A stretch of 64,000 bases of DNA from Deinococcus aquaedulcis (GTDB taxonomy: Bacteria > Deinococcota > Deinococci > Deinococcales > Deinococcaceae): NCBI RefSeq assembly GCF_019693445.1, contig NZ_JAHRBL010000008.1, positions 62,001-126,000 on the forward strand. The letters run 5' to 3'. A program made the position numbers and the translations under genes. How positions within the stretch are numbered: the first letter of the stretch is position 1; every line of letters begins with the position of its first letter. Positions 45,406 to 54,129 of the stretch are shown here, piece by piece. Under the pieces are notes generated by a model. It did no database searches. It saw only the letters and a list, made by a program, of their open reading frames with translations, and was not told where the DNA came from.

Positions 45406-46283
45406 CGGAAGTCGGCCTTCCACTGCCGGGCCAGCTTCAGGGCAAATTCGGGCAGGCGCGGCCCGATCCAGCGCACCGAGTTGTCCACCGCATAGATGCG
45501 CCGGGCCCGGCCCGCGTTCGTCTGGGCCACGCCGGGCAGCTTTAGGGCACCGTCCACGCCACCCACGGCCTCCAGGCCGCGCTCCAGCAGAATGATCGCG
45601 TCGGGGTTCAGGGCCACCAGGGCCTCGGCCGTCAGGGTCTTGGTGTCCTTGAACGGCGCAATGTTGCGCCCTCCCGCCAGGGTGATCAGATCGTTGGCGC
45701 CGCCCTCGGTGCCGTAGATGCTGGCGTCGTTGGGGCCGTGGGCGTACAGGAAGATGACCCTGGGGGCCACCTTTGGCCGGTTGGCTTTGACCGCCTGCAC
45801 CGTGGTGTCGAAGCTGCGGGTCAGGCTGGCGGCGGCGCCGGGCACGCCGTACACCTGGGCCAGCAGGTTCAGCCGCGCCTTCACGCCGTCCAGGCCCCCG
45901 GTGTCGCTGGCGGGCAGCACCAGCACCTTCACGCCCGCCGCGCGCAGCTGCTGCACGGTCTTGACGTTGCTGGGCATGGCGAAGTTGTCGGCGGTACCAA
46001 TCACGAGGTCAGGCTGCAGCGCCAGGATGCCCTCGGCGGGCAACTGGGCCCAGTGCCCCACGCTGGGCAGCTTGTTGGGCGGGTAAGTGCCGGTGACATC
46101 GGTGCCCACGAGGCTGCCCTGCTGGCCCAGGCGGTAGATCAGTTCGACAGTCGTGGCATTTAGCGCCACCACACGCCGGGGTGTGCCCAACTCGACGGTC
46201 ACGCCGTCGGCCCCCTTGACGGTGACGGCCAGAGCAGACGAAAGCAGGGAGAGGGCAGACAGCGCCAGAAGGGTTCGTTTCAT
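45402..46283 (-). CDS. Hemin/iron ABC transporter substrate-binding protein
   Basis: The 293-residue periplasmic-binding-fold protein has a signal peptide (MKRTLLALSALSLLSSALA) without a lipobox cysteine. Next come PRRVVALNATTVELIYRLG and the GYPPNK-like TGTYPPNKLPSVGHW and DLVIGTADNFAMP segments, typical of HmuT-type hemin binding proteins. It heads the three-gene ABC operon with GTGA coupling to the permease. An AT-rich dyad (46294-46315) lies 11 bp upstream of the ATG and is a candidate metal-regulator site. Confidence 0.92.
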   Translation of the reverse strand: MKRTLLALSALSLLSSALAVTVKGADGVTVELGTPRRVVALNATTVELIYRLGQQGSLVGTDVTGTYPPNKLPSVGHWAQLPAEGILALQPDLVIGTADNFAMPSNVKTVQQLRAAGVKVLVLPASDTGGLDGVKARLNLLAQVYGVPGAAASLTRSFDTTVQAVKANRPKVAPRVIFLYAHGPNDASIYGTEGGANDLITLAGGRNIAPFKDTKTLTAEALVALNPDAIILLERGLEAVGGVDGALKLPGVAQTNAGRARRIYAVDNSVRWIGPRLPEFALKLARQWKADFR

Positions 46284-46293
46284 CCTCCAAAAC

Positions 46294-46315
46294 CTAAGTA
46301 ATCCGAGTTAATTAG
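46294..46315. promoter_or_regulatory. Imperfect AT-rich dyad upstream of the hemin operon
   Basis: CTAA..TAA at the left and TTA..TTAG at the right are symmetric around CCG (7 of 11 base pairs match). AT content contrasts with flanking DNA. It resembles an iron or manganese regulator (DtxR/Fur-type) site in position, not in exact consensus. Confidence 0.4.
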
Positions 46316-46519
46316 TCAAGAATATGTGTATGGTGGTTGGAGGGTGGATTCTGGATTGAGCAAAAAAGCTGAGTAGGAGCCTTGTTGAGCTCGTCGGAAA
46401 AGCCTCAAAATGTTTGCTCGAAAAAACCCGTCTGGAGCAGTCTAAATTGGCGTCCAAAAGTCCCCAAATCCTCATCGAGTCATTATGTTTTTGGCAGAAA
46501 ATATGCTAAACTCTTGAGT

Positions 46520-47215
46520 ATGAAGAACGCTCCGCTGACCCTTGACTTTGGCACCGTCCGGCTGCCCATCAGCGCGGACGGACTGCTGCACGCCCCCACG
46601 GCCCTGAAGCACCTGGGCCTGTCCGATGACCGCTTCCAGGCCACCCTGGACGCCCTGAAGGTAGAGACCGACACCCGCGACTACGGCGCTGGCCCCGAAC
46701 TGGCCCTGTCTATTCCCGACTTCACCCGTCTGGCCTTTACGCTGGACACCCCGCAGGCCCGGCGCTGGCGCAAGCGGGCCCAGGACCTGCTGACCCGCGC
46801 CCTGCAGGGCGACGTGCGCCTGTCGGCCCAGATTGCCGAGCGCAACCCCGACCCTGAAGCCCGGCGCTGGCTGGCCGCCCGCCTGGAAAGCACCCAGGCC
46901 CGGCGCGAACTGATGAGCACAGTCGCCCGCCACGGTGGCGAGGGCCCGGTGTTCGGGCAACTGGGGAGCATCAGCAACCGCAGCGTGCTGGGCACCAACA
47001 GCGCGGCCATCCGCCGCGAGCGCGGGGTCAAGCAGACCCGCGACGGCCTGAGCGCCACCGAGCTGCTGCGCCTCGCCTACCTGGACACCGCCACCACCCG
47101 CGCCATTCAGGAGCGCGGCGCCCACGGCAACGATGCGATCCTGAAGCTCCACGAGCATGTCGCCCGCCGCGAGCGCGCCGGCTGGGAAACGCCAATTCCG
47201 ACCCAGGCGAGCTAA
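46520..47215 (+). CDS. BRO-N/antirepressor-like DNA-binding protein
   Basis: The 231-residue protein starts MKNAPLTLDFGTVRLPI. HAPTALKHLGLSDDRFQATLDAL and ALSIPDFTRLAFTLDTPQARRWRKRAQDLL recall the BRO-N/antirepressor fold. The later NRSVLGTNSAAIRRERGVKQTRDGLSATELLRLAYLD resembles the P22-antirepressor/DinD-type C-terminal part. Such genes are common in phages and as single domesticated copies. There are no other phage genes beside it. It follows an AT-rich upstream region (46316-46519). The assignment is by motif resemblance only. Confidence 0.5.
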   Translation: MKNAPLTLDFGTVRLPISADGLLHAPTALKHLGLSDDRFQATLDALKVETDTRDYGAGPELALSIPDFTRLAFTLDTPQARRWRKRAQDLLTRALQGDVRLSAQIAERNPDPEARRWLAARLESTQARRELMSTVARHGGEGPVFGQLGSISNRSVLGTNSAAIRRERGVKQTRDGLSATELLRLAYLDTATTRAIQERGAHGNDAILKLHEHVARRERAGWETPIPTQAS

Positions 47216-47505
47216 GCAGGGGCCGATGGCGGAAAGCAGATGGCAGATGGCTGAACACAGGCCGTCTGCCTTCTCTTTTGTCCAGTGGTCGGGCCAGTGG
47301 TCAAGTGAGGCAAGCGGGGTATGGGTGGAATGTCGTCTGGGACGCAGGGCACGCTCCACCCTCTGCAGGCCCCGGCAAGGAGGGCAAAGCAGCGTCCTAG
47401 TCGTCCCGGGTCTGCGTGGTGTTCGCTTTTGCCCTCTGCCATAGACCCTCTGACACCCGCCATCTGCCGCCCTATCCCTCATCCAGCCCCGCTAGAATCC
47501 GGCAC

Positions 47506-48552
47506 GTGCCGCTCCTCCTGATTCGCCTCGTCCTGGCCGAGGTCACCCGCTGGTATGTGGCGGGCGTGGCGCTGTTCATGTCGCTGCAGATGGTGGACGC
47601 CCTGAGCAGCACCGTGGCCAAGCTGATCCAGTACCGCCCACCCCTGGATAAAGCTGCCCTGGCCTTTTTCAGCATCGGCCCGGGGATTCTGAACAAGAGT
47701 CTGGTGCTGGCGGTGCCGTTTGCCATTCTGCTGGCCTTTTCGCGGATGCAGCGCGACAGCGAACTCAAGGCGATCAGCGCCGGGGGGGTGGCGCCGCTGC
47801 GGCTGGTGTGGCCGCTGGCCCTGCCCTTTGTCCTGGTGGCGGCGCTGGCGTACGTGAACGGCGACCGCATCGTGCCGTCCAATCTGGCCCGCTGGGACGC
47901 CACCTGGTTCAACATCTACAACATGCCGCTGCCCCCGCAGACGCAGAAAAAGTACACCTATGCCCCCCCCGGCGCCCTGTACTACGCGGGCAGCGTGATC
48001 AGCACGGGCGACGGCACCACCGCGCAGCTGCAGGGCGTGATGGTGCAGCGGGACGGCGCGGTGCTGACGGCCAGCAGCGGCACCTGGGACAGCAAGGCCC
48101 AGACCTGGACCCTGCTGAACCCCTGGCGCGCTGTCCCCGGCCAGAACCCCCAACCGCTGAACAAACCCGTCACCGTGCCCCAGACCGACGCCCTGCGCCC
48201 CCCACCCGCCAAGGCCGAGCAGACCACCACCCCCGAACTGCGCGCGCGCGCCGCCGATCCCCAGATGCTGCCCGCTGATCAGCGCGAGGCGGCCTTCCAG
48301 ATTGTCCGCCGCATGGCCGACCCGCTGACGGCTGTGGTGTTCGCCTTGGCAGCCGGGGCCCTGGGGCTGCTGCTGCGCAACCGCGCGGCGGCCTTTGCGG
48401 CGGTGCTGGTGTTTCTGGTGAGCTTCTACGTGCTGTGGACTACCGTGCCGGGGCTGGCGCGGGCCGGGGCGCTGTCGCCTGCCCTGGCGGCGTGGCTGCC
48501 CAATGTGGTCTTTGTGCTGCTGGCCGCCGCCCTGGCCTGGAGGCTGCGGTGA
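47506..48552 (+). CDS. LptF/LptG family permease (YjgP/YjgQ-like), first gene
   Basis: The 348-residue protein begins at GTG 47506 (VPLLLIRLVLAEVTRWYVAG). It has N-terminal membrane helices, an extracytoplasmic beta domain (about residues 125-245, GALYYAGSVISTGDGTTAQL), and three C-terminal helices. It also has the family's FAILLAFSRMQRDSELKAISAGGVAPLRL. In Gram-negatives LptF and LptG form the LPS-extracting ABC transporter with LptB. Deinococcus lacks LPS, so another envelope lipid or glycan is the likely cargo. It overlaps the next gene by GTGA. Confidence 0.88.
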   Translation: MPLLLIRLVLAEVTRWYVAGVALFMSLQMVDALSSTVAKLIQYRPPLDKAALAFFSIGPGILNKSLVLAVPFAILLAFSRMQRDSELKAISAGGVAPLRLVWPLALPFVLVAALAYVNGDRIVPSNLARWDATWFNIYNMPLPPQTQKKYTYAPPGALYYAGSVISTGDGTTAQLQGVMVQRDGAVLTASSGTWDSKAQTWTLLNPWRAVPGQNPQPLNKPVTVPQTDALRPPPAKAEQTTTPELRARAADPQMLPADQREAAFQIVRRMADPLTAVVFALAAGALGLLLRNRAAAFAAVLVFLVSFYVLWTTVPGLARAGALSPALAAWLPNVVFVLLAAALAWRLR

Positions 48553-49643
48553 AGACCTTTGAACGGTACGTGCTCTCGGAAATTCTGCCGTTCCTGGCCG
48601 GGGGGGTAGCGGCTGTGATCACGCTGCTGCTGCTGGCCGGCCTGGAAGGGGTGATTGCCCCGCTGCTGGCCAAGGGCGCCGATCCGCTGCTGGTGGCCCG
48701 CCTGCTGGCCCTGAATGTCCCCGAGGCCACCGCCACCGCCCTGCCCATCGCCCTGATGTTCGCCGTGCTGCTGGGCCTGTCGCGGCTGGCGGCCGACAGC
48801 GAGATCAAGAGCGCGGTGGCCTCGGGCATTCCGGCGTCGCGGCTGTTCCGGCCCGTGCTGGGCCTGGGGGCCGCCGTGGCGCTGCTGGCCTTTGCGCTGG
48901 GCGAGGGCCTGGTGCCGCGCGCCCAGGTGGAAGCGCGCGCCGTGCAGCGCCAGATCGTGCTGGATAACCCCCGGGTGCTGGGCCTGGGCCAGAACGTGGT
49001 GCTGCGCGACACCCTGAACCGCGCGATCAGCGTGGGCCAGGTGCGCCCGGGCGGCGAACTGCGCGACCTGCGGATCGTGACCATGGTGGAAAACACCCTG
49101 CCCAGTGAGGTGATCACAGCCGAGGCAGGGCGGCTGCGCCCAGGCACCAACGTGCTGGAGCTGCGTCAGGGCCAGCGCATGACCTACCAGAACGGCGACC
49201 CCCGGCCCTCCACCATCCTGAGTTTCGAGCGCGGCGAACTGCCCCTGCAGGACACTGGCACCGACCTGGGCGGCCAGGGCCAGGGATCGCTGGCCCGTTA
49301 CGACACCCTGCCGGTGCTGTGGGCCCGGGTGCAGACCTACCGCCAGCAGAACATCAGCGCGCCGGCCGATTTCACCGCCCTGCACCAGAAGTTTGCCGGG
49401 CCACTGGCGGCGCTGGCCCTGGCCTTTTTTGCTGTGACCCTGGCGGTGTACTCCTTCCGCAGCGGGCGTGACCTGGGGCTGGTGTGGGCGCTGCTGCTCA
49501 CCTTTGCCTACTACGCCACCTTCAGCGTGTTCCGCGTGATGGGCGAGAACGGCGCGGTGCCCGGTGCCGTGGCCGCCTACGCACCGGACCTGATCGCGGT
49601 GCTGGCGGGGCTGGGCCTGCTGTGGTTCATGGCGCGGCGCTGA
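48549..49643 (+). CDS. LptF/LptG family permease, second gene
   Basis: The 364-residue protein starts at GTG 48549 (VKTFERYVLSEILPFLAGG). It has the same layout as its neighbour: ALMFAVLLGLSRLAADSEIKSAVASGIPASRL, a periplasmic beta region, and C-terminal helices including RSGRDLGLVWALLLTFAYY. GTGA overlap with the first gene fits a heterodimeric permease. No LptB-like ATPase gene is adjacent. It runs into the convergent HxlR gene by 17 bp. Confidence 0.88.
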   Translation: MKTFERYVLSEILPFLAGGVAAVITLLLLAGLEGVIAPLLAKGADPLLVARLLALNVPEATATALPIALMFAVLLGLSRLAADSEIKSAVASGIPASRLFRPVLGLGAAVALLAFALGEGLVPRAQVEARAVQRQIVLDNPRVLGLGQNVVLRDTLNRAISVGQVRPGGELRDLRIVTMVENTLPSEVITAEAGRLRPGTNVLELRQGQRMTYQNGDPRPSTILSFERGELPLQDTGTDLGGQGQGSLARYDTLPVLWARVQTYRQQNISAPADFTALHQKFAGPLAALALAFFAVTLAVYSFRSGRDLGLVWALLLTFAYYATFSVFRVMGENGAVPGAVAAYAPDLIAVLAGLGLLWFMARR

Positions 49644-50004
49644 CCGGCTGGTGCTCTGCCGCTTCCCCGGGGCCGCCGGGCGGGGTCCAGCGGCTGCCCC
49701 AGCGGGCCATCGCCGCAATGATCTCGCCCAGGCTCTGGCCCTGCTCGGTCAGGGCGTATTCCACCCGGGGGGGCACCTCGGCGTAAACGGTGCGGGTCAC
49801 GAGGCCCTGGGCTTCGAGCTGCCGCAGCCGCTCGGTGAGGGTCTTGGGCGACACGCGCCCCAGGGTGCGTTTCAGGTCGCTGAAGCGCCGCCGGCCGCCC
49901 AGCAGGTCGCGCAGAATCAGGGTGGTCCACTTGCCGCCGATCACCTGCATGGTGCGCTCCACGCCGCATTCCGGGCGGCTGACCACCGCATGGCCGTATT
50001 TCAT
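49627..50004 (-). CDS. HxlR family transcriptional regulator
   Basis: The 125-residue winged-helix protein has CGVERTMQVIGGKWTTLILRDLL, RRFSDLKRTLGRVSPKTLTERLRQLEAQGLV and the wing RVEYALTEQGQSL. HxlR proteins often sense electrophiles through the N-terminal cysteine, present here as C13. It is divergent from the NAD(P)-binding protein gene, and the palindrome CTTCCG-TAA-CGGAAG between them is the probable operator. Confidence 0.93.
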   Translation of the reverse strand: MKYGHAVVSRPECGVERTMQVIGGKWTTLILRDLLGGRRRFSDLKRTLGRVSPKTLTERLRQLEAQGLVTRTVYAEVPPRVEYALTEQGQSLGEIIAAMARWGSRWTPPGGPGEAAEHQPVSAAP

Positions 50005-50021
50005 GGGCCCAGACTAGACCG

Positions 50022-50036
50022 CTTCCGTAACGGAAG
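50022..50036. promoter_or_regulatory. HxlR operator candidate (CTTCCG-TAA-CGGAAG)
   Basis: This perfect 6-bp dyad with a 3-bp centre lies 18 bp before the HxlR start and 112 bp before the divergent gene. It is well placed for autorepression and control of the neighbour. Confidence 0.65.
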
Positions 50037-50147
50037 TCATGACAGTTTCCAAAACCATACTGGCTTTTGCCTTTCCCCCTGCTTCCGCTGGCGGGGGGAT
50101 GTTCTTTAGCGTGGGGCCATGAGCCTTTTTCCTGTCCGAGGTTTCCT

Positions 50148-50768
50148 ATGAAGCTGGCCCTGCTGGGTGCCACTGGCCGCACCGGGCGCTTGGTGCTGGA
50201 TCAGGCGCTGGCCCGGGGCCACGAGGTGCAGGCGCTGGCACGCCGCCCCGAAGTGCTGAGCACTCGCCCGGGGCTGACGGTGGTGGCGGGTCACCTGAAG
50301 GACGAGGCCGCCCTTCAGGCCGTGCTGCGCGGGGCCGACGCGGTGCTCAGCGCGCTGGGCCCGGTCAAGGGCGATGCGGGCGGCGTGATGACCCAGGCCG
50401 CCCAGGTGCTGGTGCGCCGTATGCCCGAAGCGGGGGTGCGCCGGGTGGTCAGCCTGACCGGGGCTGGCGTGCCCTTCGCCGGGGACGTGCCGGGCCCGGT
50501 GGACCACATCTTCCGCACGCTGCTGAGGGTCCTGCAGGGCGACGTGCTGCGTGACGCCACGGAACACGTGCGTCTGCTGAGGACCTCGGACCTGGACTGG
50601 ACCGTGGTGCGCGCGCCGATGCTCACCGATGGGCCGGCCGGACCCGTGCGCTCCGGGCCGGTGGGGCGCACGGGCCCGCGTGTGCCGCGCGCCAGTGTGG
50701 CCGCCTTCATGCTGGACGCCGCCGAGCAGGGCACCTTCTCGCGCCAGGCGCCGGCCGTCAGTGCGTAG
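50148..50768 (+). CDS. NAD(P)H-binding (NmrA/SDR-like) protein
   Basis: The 206-residue protein begins MKLALLGATGRTGRLVLDQAL, a Rossmann GxxGxxG loop. It has the further blocks VLSALGPVKGDA, RRVVSLTGAGVPF and DLDWTVVRAPMLTDGP, typical of atypical SDRs of the NAD(P)H-binding/biliverdin-reductase-like class. It is divergent from the HxlR regulator, an arrangement common for stress-responsive oxidoreductases. It is followed 28 bp later by a quinone-oxidoreductase-like gene. Confidence 0.88.
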   Translation: MKLALLGATGRTGRLVLDQALARGHEVQALARRPEVLSTRPGLTVVAGHLKDEAALQAVLRGADAVLSALGPVKGDAGGVMTQAAQVLVRRMPEAGVRRVVSLTGAGVPFAGDVPGPVDHIFRTLLRVLQGDVLRDATEHVRLLRTSDLDWTVVRAPMLTDGPAGPVRSGPVGRTGPRVPRASVAAFMLDAAEQGTFSRQAPAVSA

Positions 50769-50795
50769 CCCGGTGTGCCTGGGCCCGGGGGGCCG

Positions 50796-51761
50796 GTGAG
50801 GGCCGCCCGGGTGCACCACTTCGGGGGCCCCGAGGTGCTGCGCGTGGAGGAGGTGCCCTGGCCCGCCCCCCAGGGCGACGAACTGCTGGTGCGTGTGGCG
50901 GCCAGCAGCATCAACGCAACTGATCTGGCACTTCGCTCAGGCAGCCTGGGTCCACTGGCCGCGCGGCAACTGCCCCTGACCGTGGGCTTTGACGTGTGCG
51001 GCGAGGTGGTGGCCTGCGGGCCGCGTGTGACGGCCTTCCGGCCCGGCGAGCGGGTGTACGCCCTGCTGGGCCTGCGCGCTGGCGGCAGCGCTGAGTATGT
51101 CACCGTGCGGCAGGGCCGGGCCGCGCGGGCGCCTGCCACGGTGTCGGCGGTGCAGGCGGCGGCCGTGCCCCTGGCCGGTCTGACGGCCCTGCAGGCCCTG
51201 CGTGCCCAGGGTGGCTTGCAGCCCCACAGCACGGGTCCCCGCCCCCGGGTGCTGGTGTACGGCGCGGCGGGCGGCATTGGTTCCTTCGCCGTGGGGCTGG
51301 CCCGCGTGCTGGGCGCCCAGGTGACTGGCGTGGCCCGCCCTGAAAAGCACACCTTCGTGCAGGCCCTGGGTGCCGACGAGGTGCTGGCGCCGGCTGACCT
51401 GGACTGGACCCAGGCTGGCCCCTGGGACGTGGTGCTGGACACGCCACCCGCCCTGGGCTTTGCGGCGGTGCGCCCGGCACTGGGCCCGCGCGGCGTTCTG
51501 GTCAGCACCCGCCCGCTGCCCACCCGCCTGGGCGACGCAGCCGCCATGCTGCCCTGGCGCGGCCCCCACCCCCGCTTGGCGACCATCCACACCGCCGAAC
51601 GCGGCCTGGACCTCGCTTTTCTGGCCCGCCTGATTGACGGCGGCGAATTGTCCGTGCCGGTAGACCGGGTGTTTCCACTGCAGGATATTGCTGCAGCCCA
51701 CCGCTACGCCGAGGGCGACGAAGTACGCGGCAAGGTGGTGGTGGGGGTGGCTGAGAACTGA
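50796..51761 (+). CDS. NADP-dependent quinone oxidoreductase-like MDR protein
   Basis: The 321-residue medium-chain dehydrogenase/reductase begins VRAARVHHFGGPEVLRVEEVPWP. It has VGFDVCGEVVACGPRV, VYGAAGGIGSFAVGLARVLGA (cofactor loop AAGGIG) and the C-terminal DIAAAHRYAEGDEVRGKVVV. No zinc-ligand cysteine set is seen, so it is of the zinc-free quinone reductase type. GTG 50796 is used; GTG 50775 is possible. With the preceding gene it probably forms an HxlR-controlled redox operon. Confidence 0.9.
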   Translation: MRAARVHHFGGPEVLRVEEVPWPAPQGDELLVRVAASSINATDLALRSGSLGPLAARQLPLTVGFDVCGEVVACGPRVTAFRPGERVYALLGLRAGGSAEYVTVRQGRAARAPATVSAVQAAAVPLAGLTALQALRAQGGLQPHSTGPRPRVLVYGAAGGIGSFAVGLARVLGAQVTGVARPEKHTFVQALGADEVLAPADLDWTQAGPWDVVLDTPPALGFAAVRPALGPRGVLVSTRPLPTRLGDAAAMLPWRGPHPRLATIHTAERGLDLAFLARLIDGGELSVPVDRVFPLQDIAAAHRYAEGDEVRGKVVVGVAEN

Positions 51762-52037
51762 GAGGCCTTCCGATACATGCCGCAATGCGTGACGGCAGCG
51801 TTCTGACTGAAAGGACTTGCAGCGTGACGCAGCAGGAAGGCAAAACGACGGCTTTCCGGGAGTGGAGTTGGAAGAGCGCCAAAGATGGGAACTATCCAGT
51901 TCTCCTCTGGAGGTGCCTGAGATGAACCGCAGTTCGTGTAACCTGCTGTTCACGGCAGTGGACCCTTCTGCCTGCGGGCCAAACGAGAGCCCTTCGCTGT
52001 CGCTCACGTGGCCCCAGGGCGGCCGGCATTCCCCTCT

Positions 52038-52820
52038 TCAGTACAGCCCCTTTCCTCCAGCTTTCAGTGCGTAGTGCACCCGGCGCAGCGCCACTGCCTG
52101 TGCCCGCGAGAGCGGCAGCCCGCGCGAAAGCCGCTCCAGGGCGCGGGCGTGCAGGGCCAGTCGGTGTGGGGCGTCGGTGTCCAGGGTGGGGGTGTAGGTG
52201 AAGGTCACGGCTGAGCCCAGTTCGTCCACCAGGGCGTACAGCCGCTCCAGCGACGGCGACTTGCGGCGGCCCCGGTGAATCAGGGCCTCGTCGTAGCGGC
52301 GCACATGAAACTTGTGGTCGCTCTGCACCTGAAAGGCTGTGTGGCCCAGCGCGCGGGCGTGGGTCAGGGCCACGCGGATGGCCTCGCGCTCGGCCAGCCC
52401 TTCGTGGCCCAGGGCCCCGCGCAGCACGGCCCCGTAGGGGCGGTCCCCCAGCAGATAGCCCAGGCTCAGCGAGCCGCTCTGCTTGTCGGCGCTGCCATCG
52501 GTGCGAATCAGGACAGGGCCAGTGGCGTGGGGGTGGTCGGCCTGCAGCGCCGCCTGCGCCGCCGTGTCCAGGGGCTGTCCAGCCGCCAGTCGTGCCAGGG
52601 CCCCGGCCAGTGCGGCGGCCTGCTGGGCGCGGTCCTCTTCCCCTGCTCCTGGGATCAGCGCCCGGAAATCCAGCGCCGCCGCGTGCCGGGCCGCCAGTTC
52701 GGCGGCGCTCAGGGGCAGGGGAGAAGGCAGGCCGTAAGGCACGCCGTCCAACACGTAGCCCGCGCCATCCGGGGTCTCGGCCACGCTGAGGGTGGCGCGC
52801 TGGTGGCGGGGAACGGTCAC
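52038..52820 (-). CDS. RNase H-like domain protein
   Basis: The 260-residue protein carries an RNase H fold in its second half. VLIRTDGSADKQSGSLSLGYLL has the first acidic residue (D108), GLAEREAIRVALTHAR the second (E144 or E146) and FQVQSDHKFHVRR the third (D168); a late aspartate is in TDAPHRLALHA. The N-terminal 100 residues are Ala-rich and unassigned. Such solitary RNase HI-like proteins are often annotated as reverse-transcriptase-like. It starts with GTG overlapping the SDR stop (GTGA). Confidence 0.7.
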   Translation of the reverse strand: MTVPRHQRATLSVAETPDGAGYVLDGVPYGLPSPLPLSAAELAARHAAALDFRALIPGAGEEDRAQQAAALAGALARLAAGQPLDTAAQAALQADHPHATGPVLIRTDGSADKQSGSLSLGYLLGDRPYGAVLRGALGHEGLAEREAIRVALTHARALGHTAFQVQSDHKFHVRRYDEALIHRGRRKSPSLERLYALVDELGSAVTFTYTPTLDTDAPHRLALHARALERLSRGLPLSRAQAVALRRVHYALKAGGKGLY

Positions 52821-54076
52821 CAGGGCTGCACCCGGTAGTCTTTCAGGAACACGCCGGCCAGGGGCCGCCCAGGCTCATTCAGACCGCTGAACATGGGATC
52901 GCACAGCCGGGCCGCCGCGTCGTCCAGGTCCAGGGGTAGCCGGAAGCCCTGAGCCGCCATGCGCTCTTGCTGGGGATGCGGCTCCTGGTGCGACACCCAG
53001 CCGGGGTCCACGCTGGTCATGTAAATGCCCTCGCGTGCCAGCCGTGGCCCGCTGGTGCGGGTCAACATGTTCAGCGCCGCCTTGGCCATGTTGGTGTGGG
53101 GGTGGCGGTCACTCTTGTCGGCCCGTGAAAACTGGCCCTCCACAGCGCTCACGTTCACAACAAACCGCCGCTCGAATGGCGAGCGCCGCAGCAGGGGCAG
53201 TAGGCCGCTGCACAGCAGGTAGGGCGCCGTGGTGTTCACCAGCTGCACCTCCAGCAGCTCGCGGGCCTCGACCTCGTCCAGCCGGGCTGTCCAGCTATTG
53301 TGGGGGCGCAGGTCCAGGGCTTGACCGTGGCGGTCCAGGGGCTCGGGTGGGGTGAACAGTGAAGGGGCACCAGAGCTGTCCGGCAAGCTGGGCGCAGGCC
53401 ACGCGATCTTCAGGGCCAGCCGGGAGCCGGGCAGGGCCTGCCGCTCCCCCTGCAGCAGCGCGGCATAGAAGCCGGGTGGCCGCGCAATGGTCTGCGCGGC
53501 GTTGTTGATCAGCAGGTCCAGATGGGGCTGGGTGCGGCTCAGTTCCTCTATAAACGCCTGTACAGCGCGCAGATCCCGCAGGTCCAGGCCGTACAGGGTC
53601 AGCCGGCCCTGCCACTCGGCGGCGTCTGGCTCCTGGGCAAATCGCCGCGCCGCGTCCTGTGGAAATCGGGTGGTCACGATCACCTGGGCCCCACTGCGCA
53701 GCAGCCGCAGGGCCGCCGCGTGCCCAATGTTCACCCGGCCACCGGTCAGCAGGGCCACACGGCCGCTCAGGTCGGCGCGCGCATGGCGCTTGCGGTGGTT
53801 CAGCTGACCGCATGGAGCGCACAGGGCCGGATTCCCCGCGTCGGCCAGCCCGAAGGGTTGCCGGCACATGTAGCAGCGCTGCCCCGCGTCTGGTTTTGGC
53901 GGTGGGCGCCGGGCGGCCTCTTCTGCCTGCCGGGCGTGCTTGCGCCCCAGGCGATTCACGCCGGCCACCAGCGTGCGGAAGGCGGGCTGATCATCGGCCA
54001 GGGCTGGGTTACGCAGCACCGCTTTCAACACGCGCTGCGCTGTTTGCCAGTCAAGGGGGGTCAGATCGGGGTCCAT
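52817..54076 (-). CDS. SDR-family protein with N-terminal zinc ribbon and altered active site
   Basis: The 419-residue protein has an N-terminal helical part, then a zinc ribbon C68-YM-C71 and C86-AP-C89. The SDR Rossmann domain follows with GRVALLTGGRVNIGHAAAL, LLINNAAQTI and NVSAVEG. Where classical SDRs have YxxxK, this one reads HPHTNMAKAALNM, so the Tyr of YxxxK is replaced (THR in line). That change is shared by a known subgroup, so it may still be active by another route or serve binding only. It overlaps the RNase H-like gene by GTGA. Confidence 0.82.
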   Translation of the reverse strand: MDPDLTPLDWQTAQRVLKAVLRNPALADDQPAFRTLVAGVNRLGRKHARQAEEAARRPPPKPDAGQRCYMCRQPFGLADAGNPALCAPCGQLNHRKRHARADLSGRVALLTGGRVNIGHAAALRLLRSGAQVIVTTRFPQDAARRFAQEPDAAEWQGRLTLYGLDLRDLRAVQAFIEELSRTQPHLDLLINNAAQTIARPPGFYAALLQGERQALPGSRLALKIAWPAPSLPDSSGAPSLFTPPEPLDRHGQALDLRPHNSWTARLDEVEARELLEVQLVNTTAPYLLCSGLLPLLRRSPFERRFVVNVSAVEGQFSRADKSDRHPHTNMAKAALNMLTRTSGPRLAREGIYMTSVDPGWVSHQEPHPQQERMAAQGFRLPLDLDDAAARLCDPMFSGLNEPGRPLAGVFLKDYRVQPW

Positions 54077-54129
54077 AGGTCAAAGAGAGGTGGAGGTGGG
54101 CACCGCTTTATGAAAACGGGCCACCTCCG

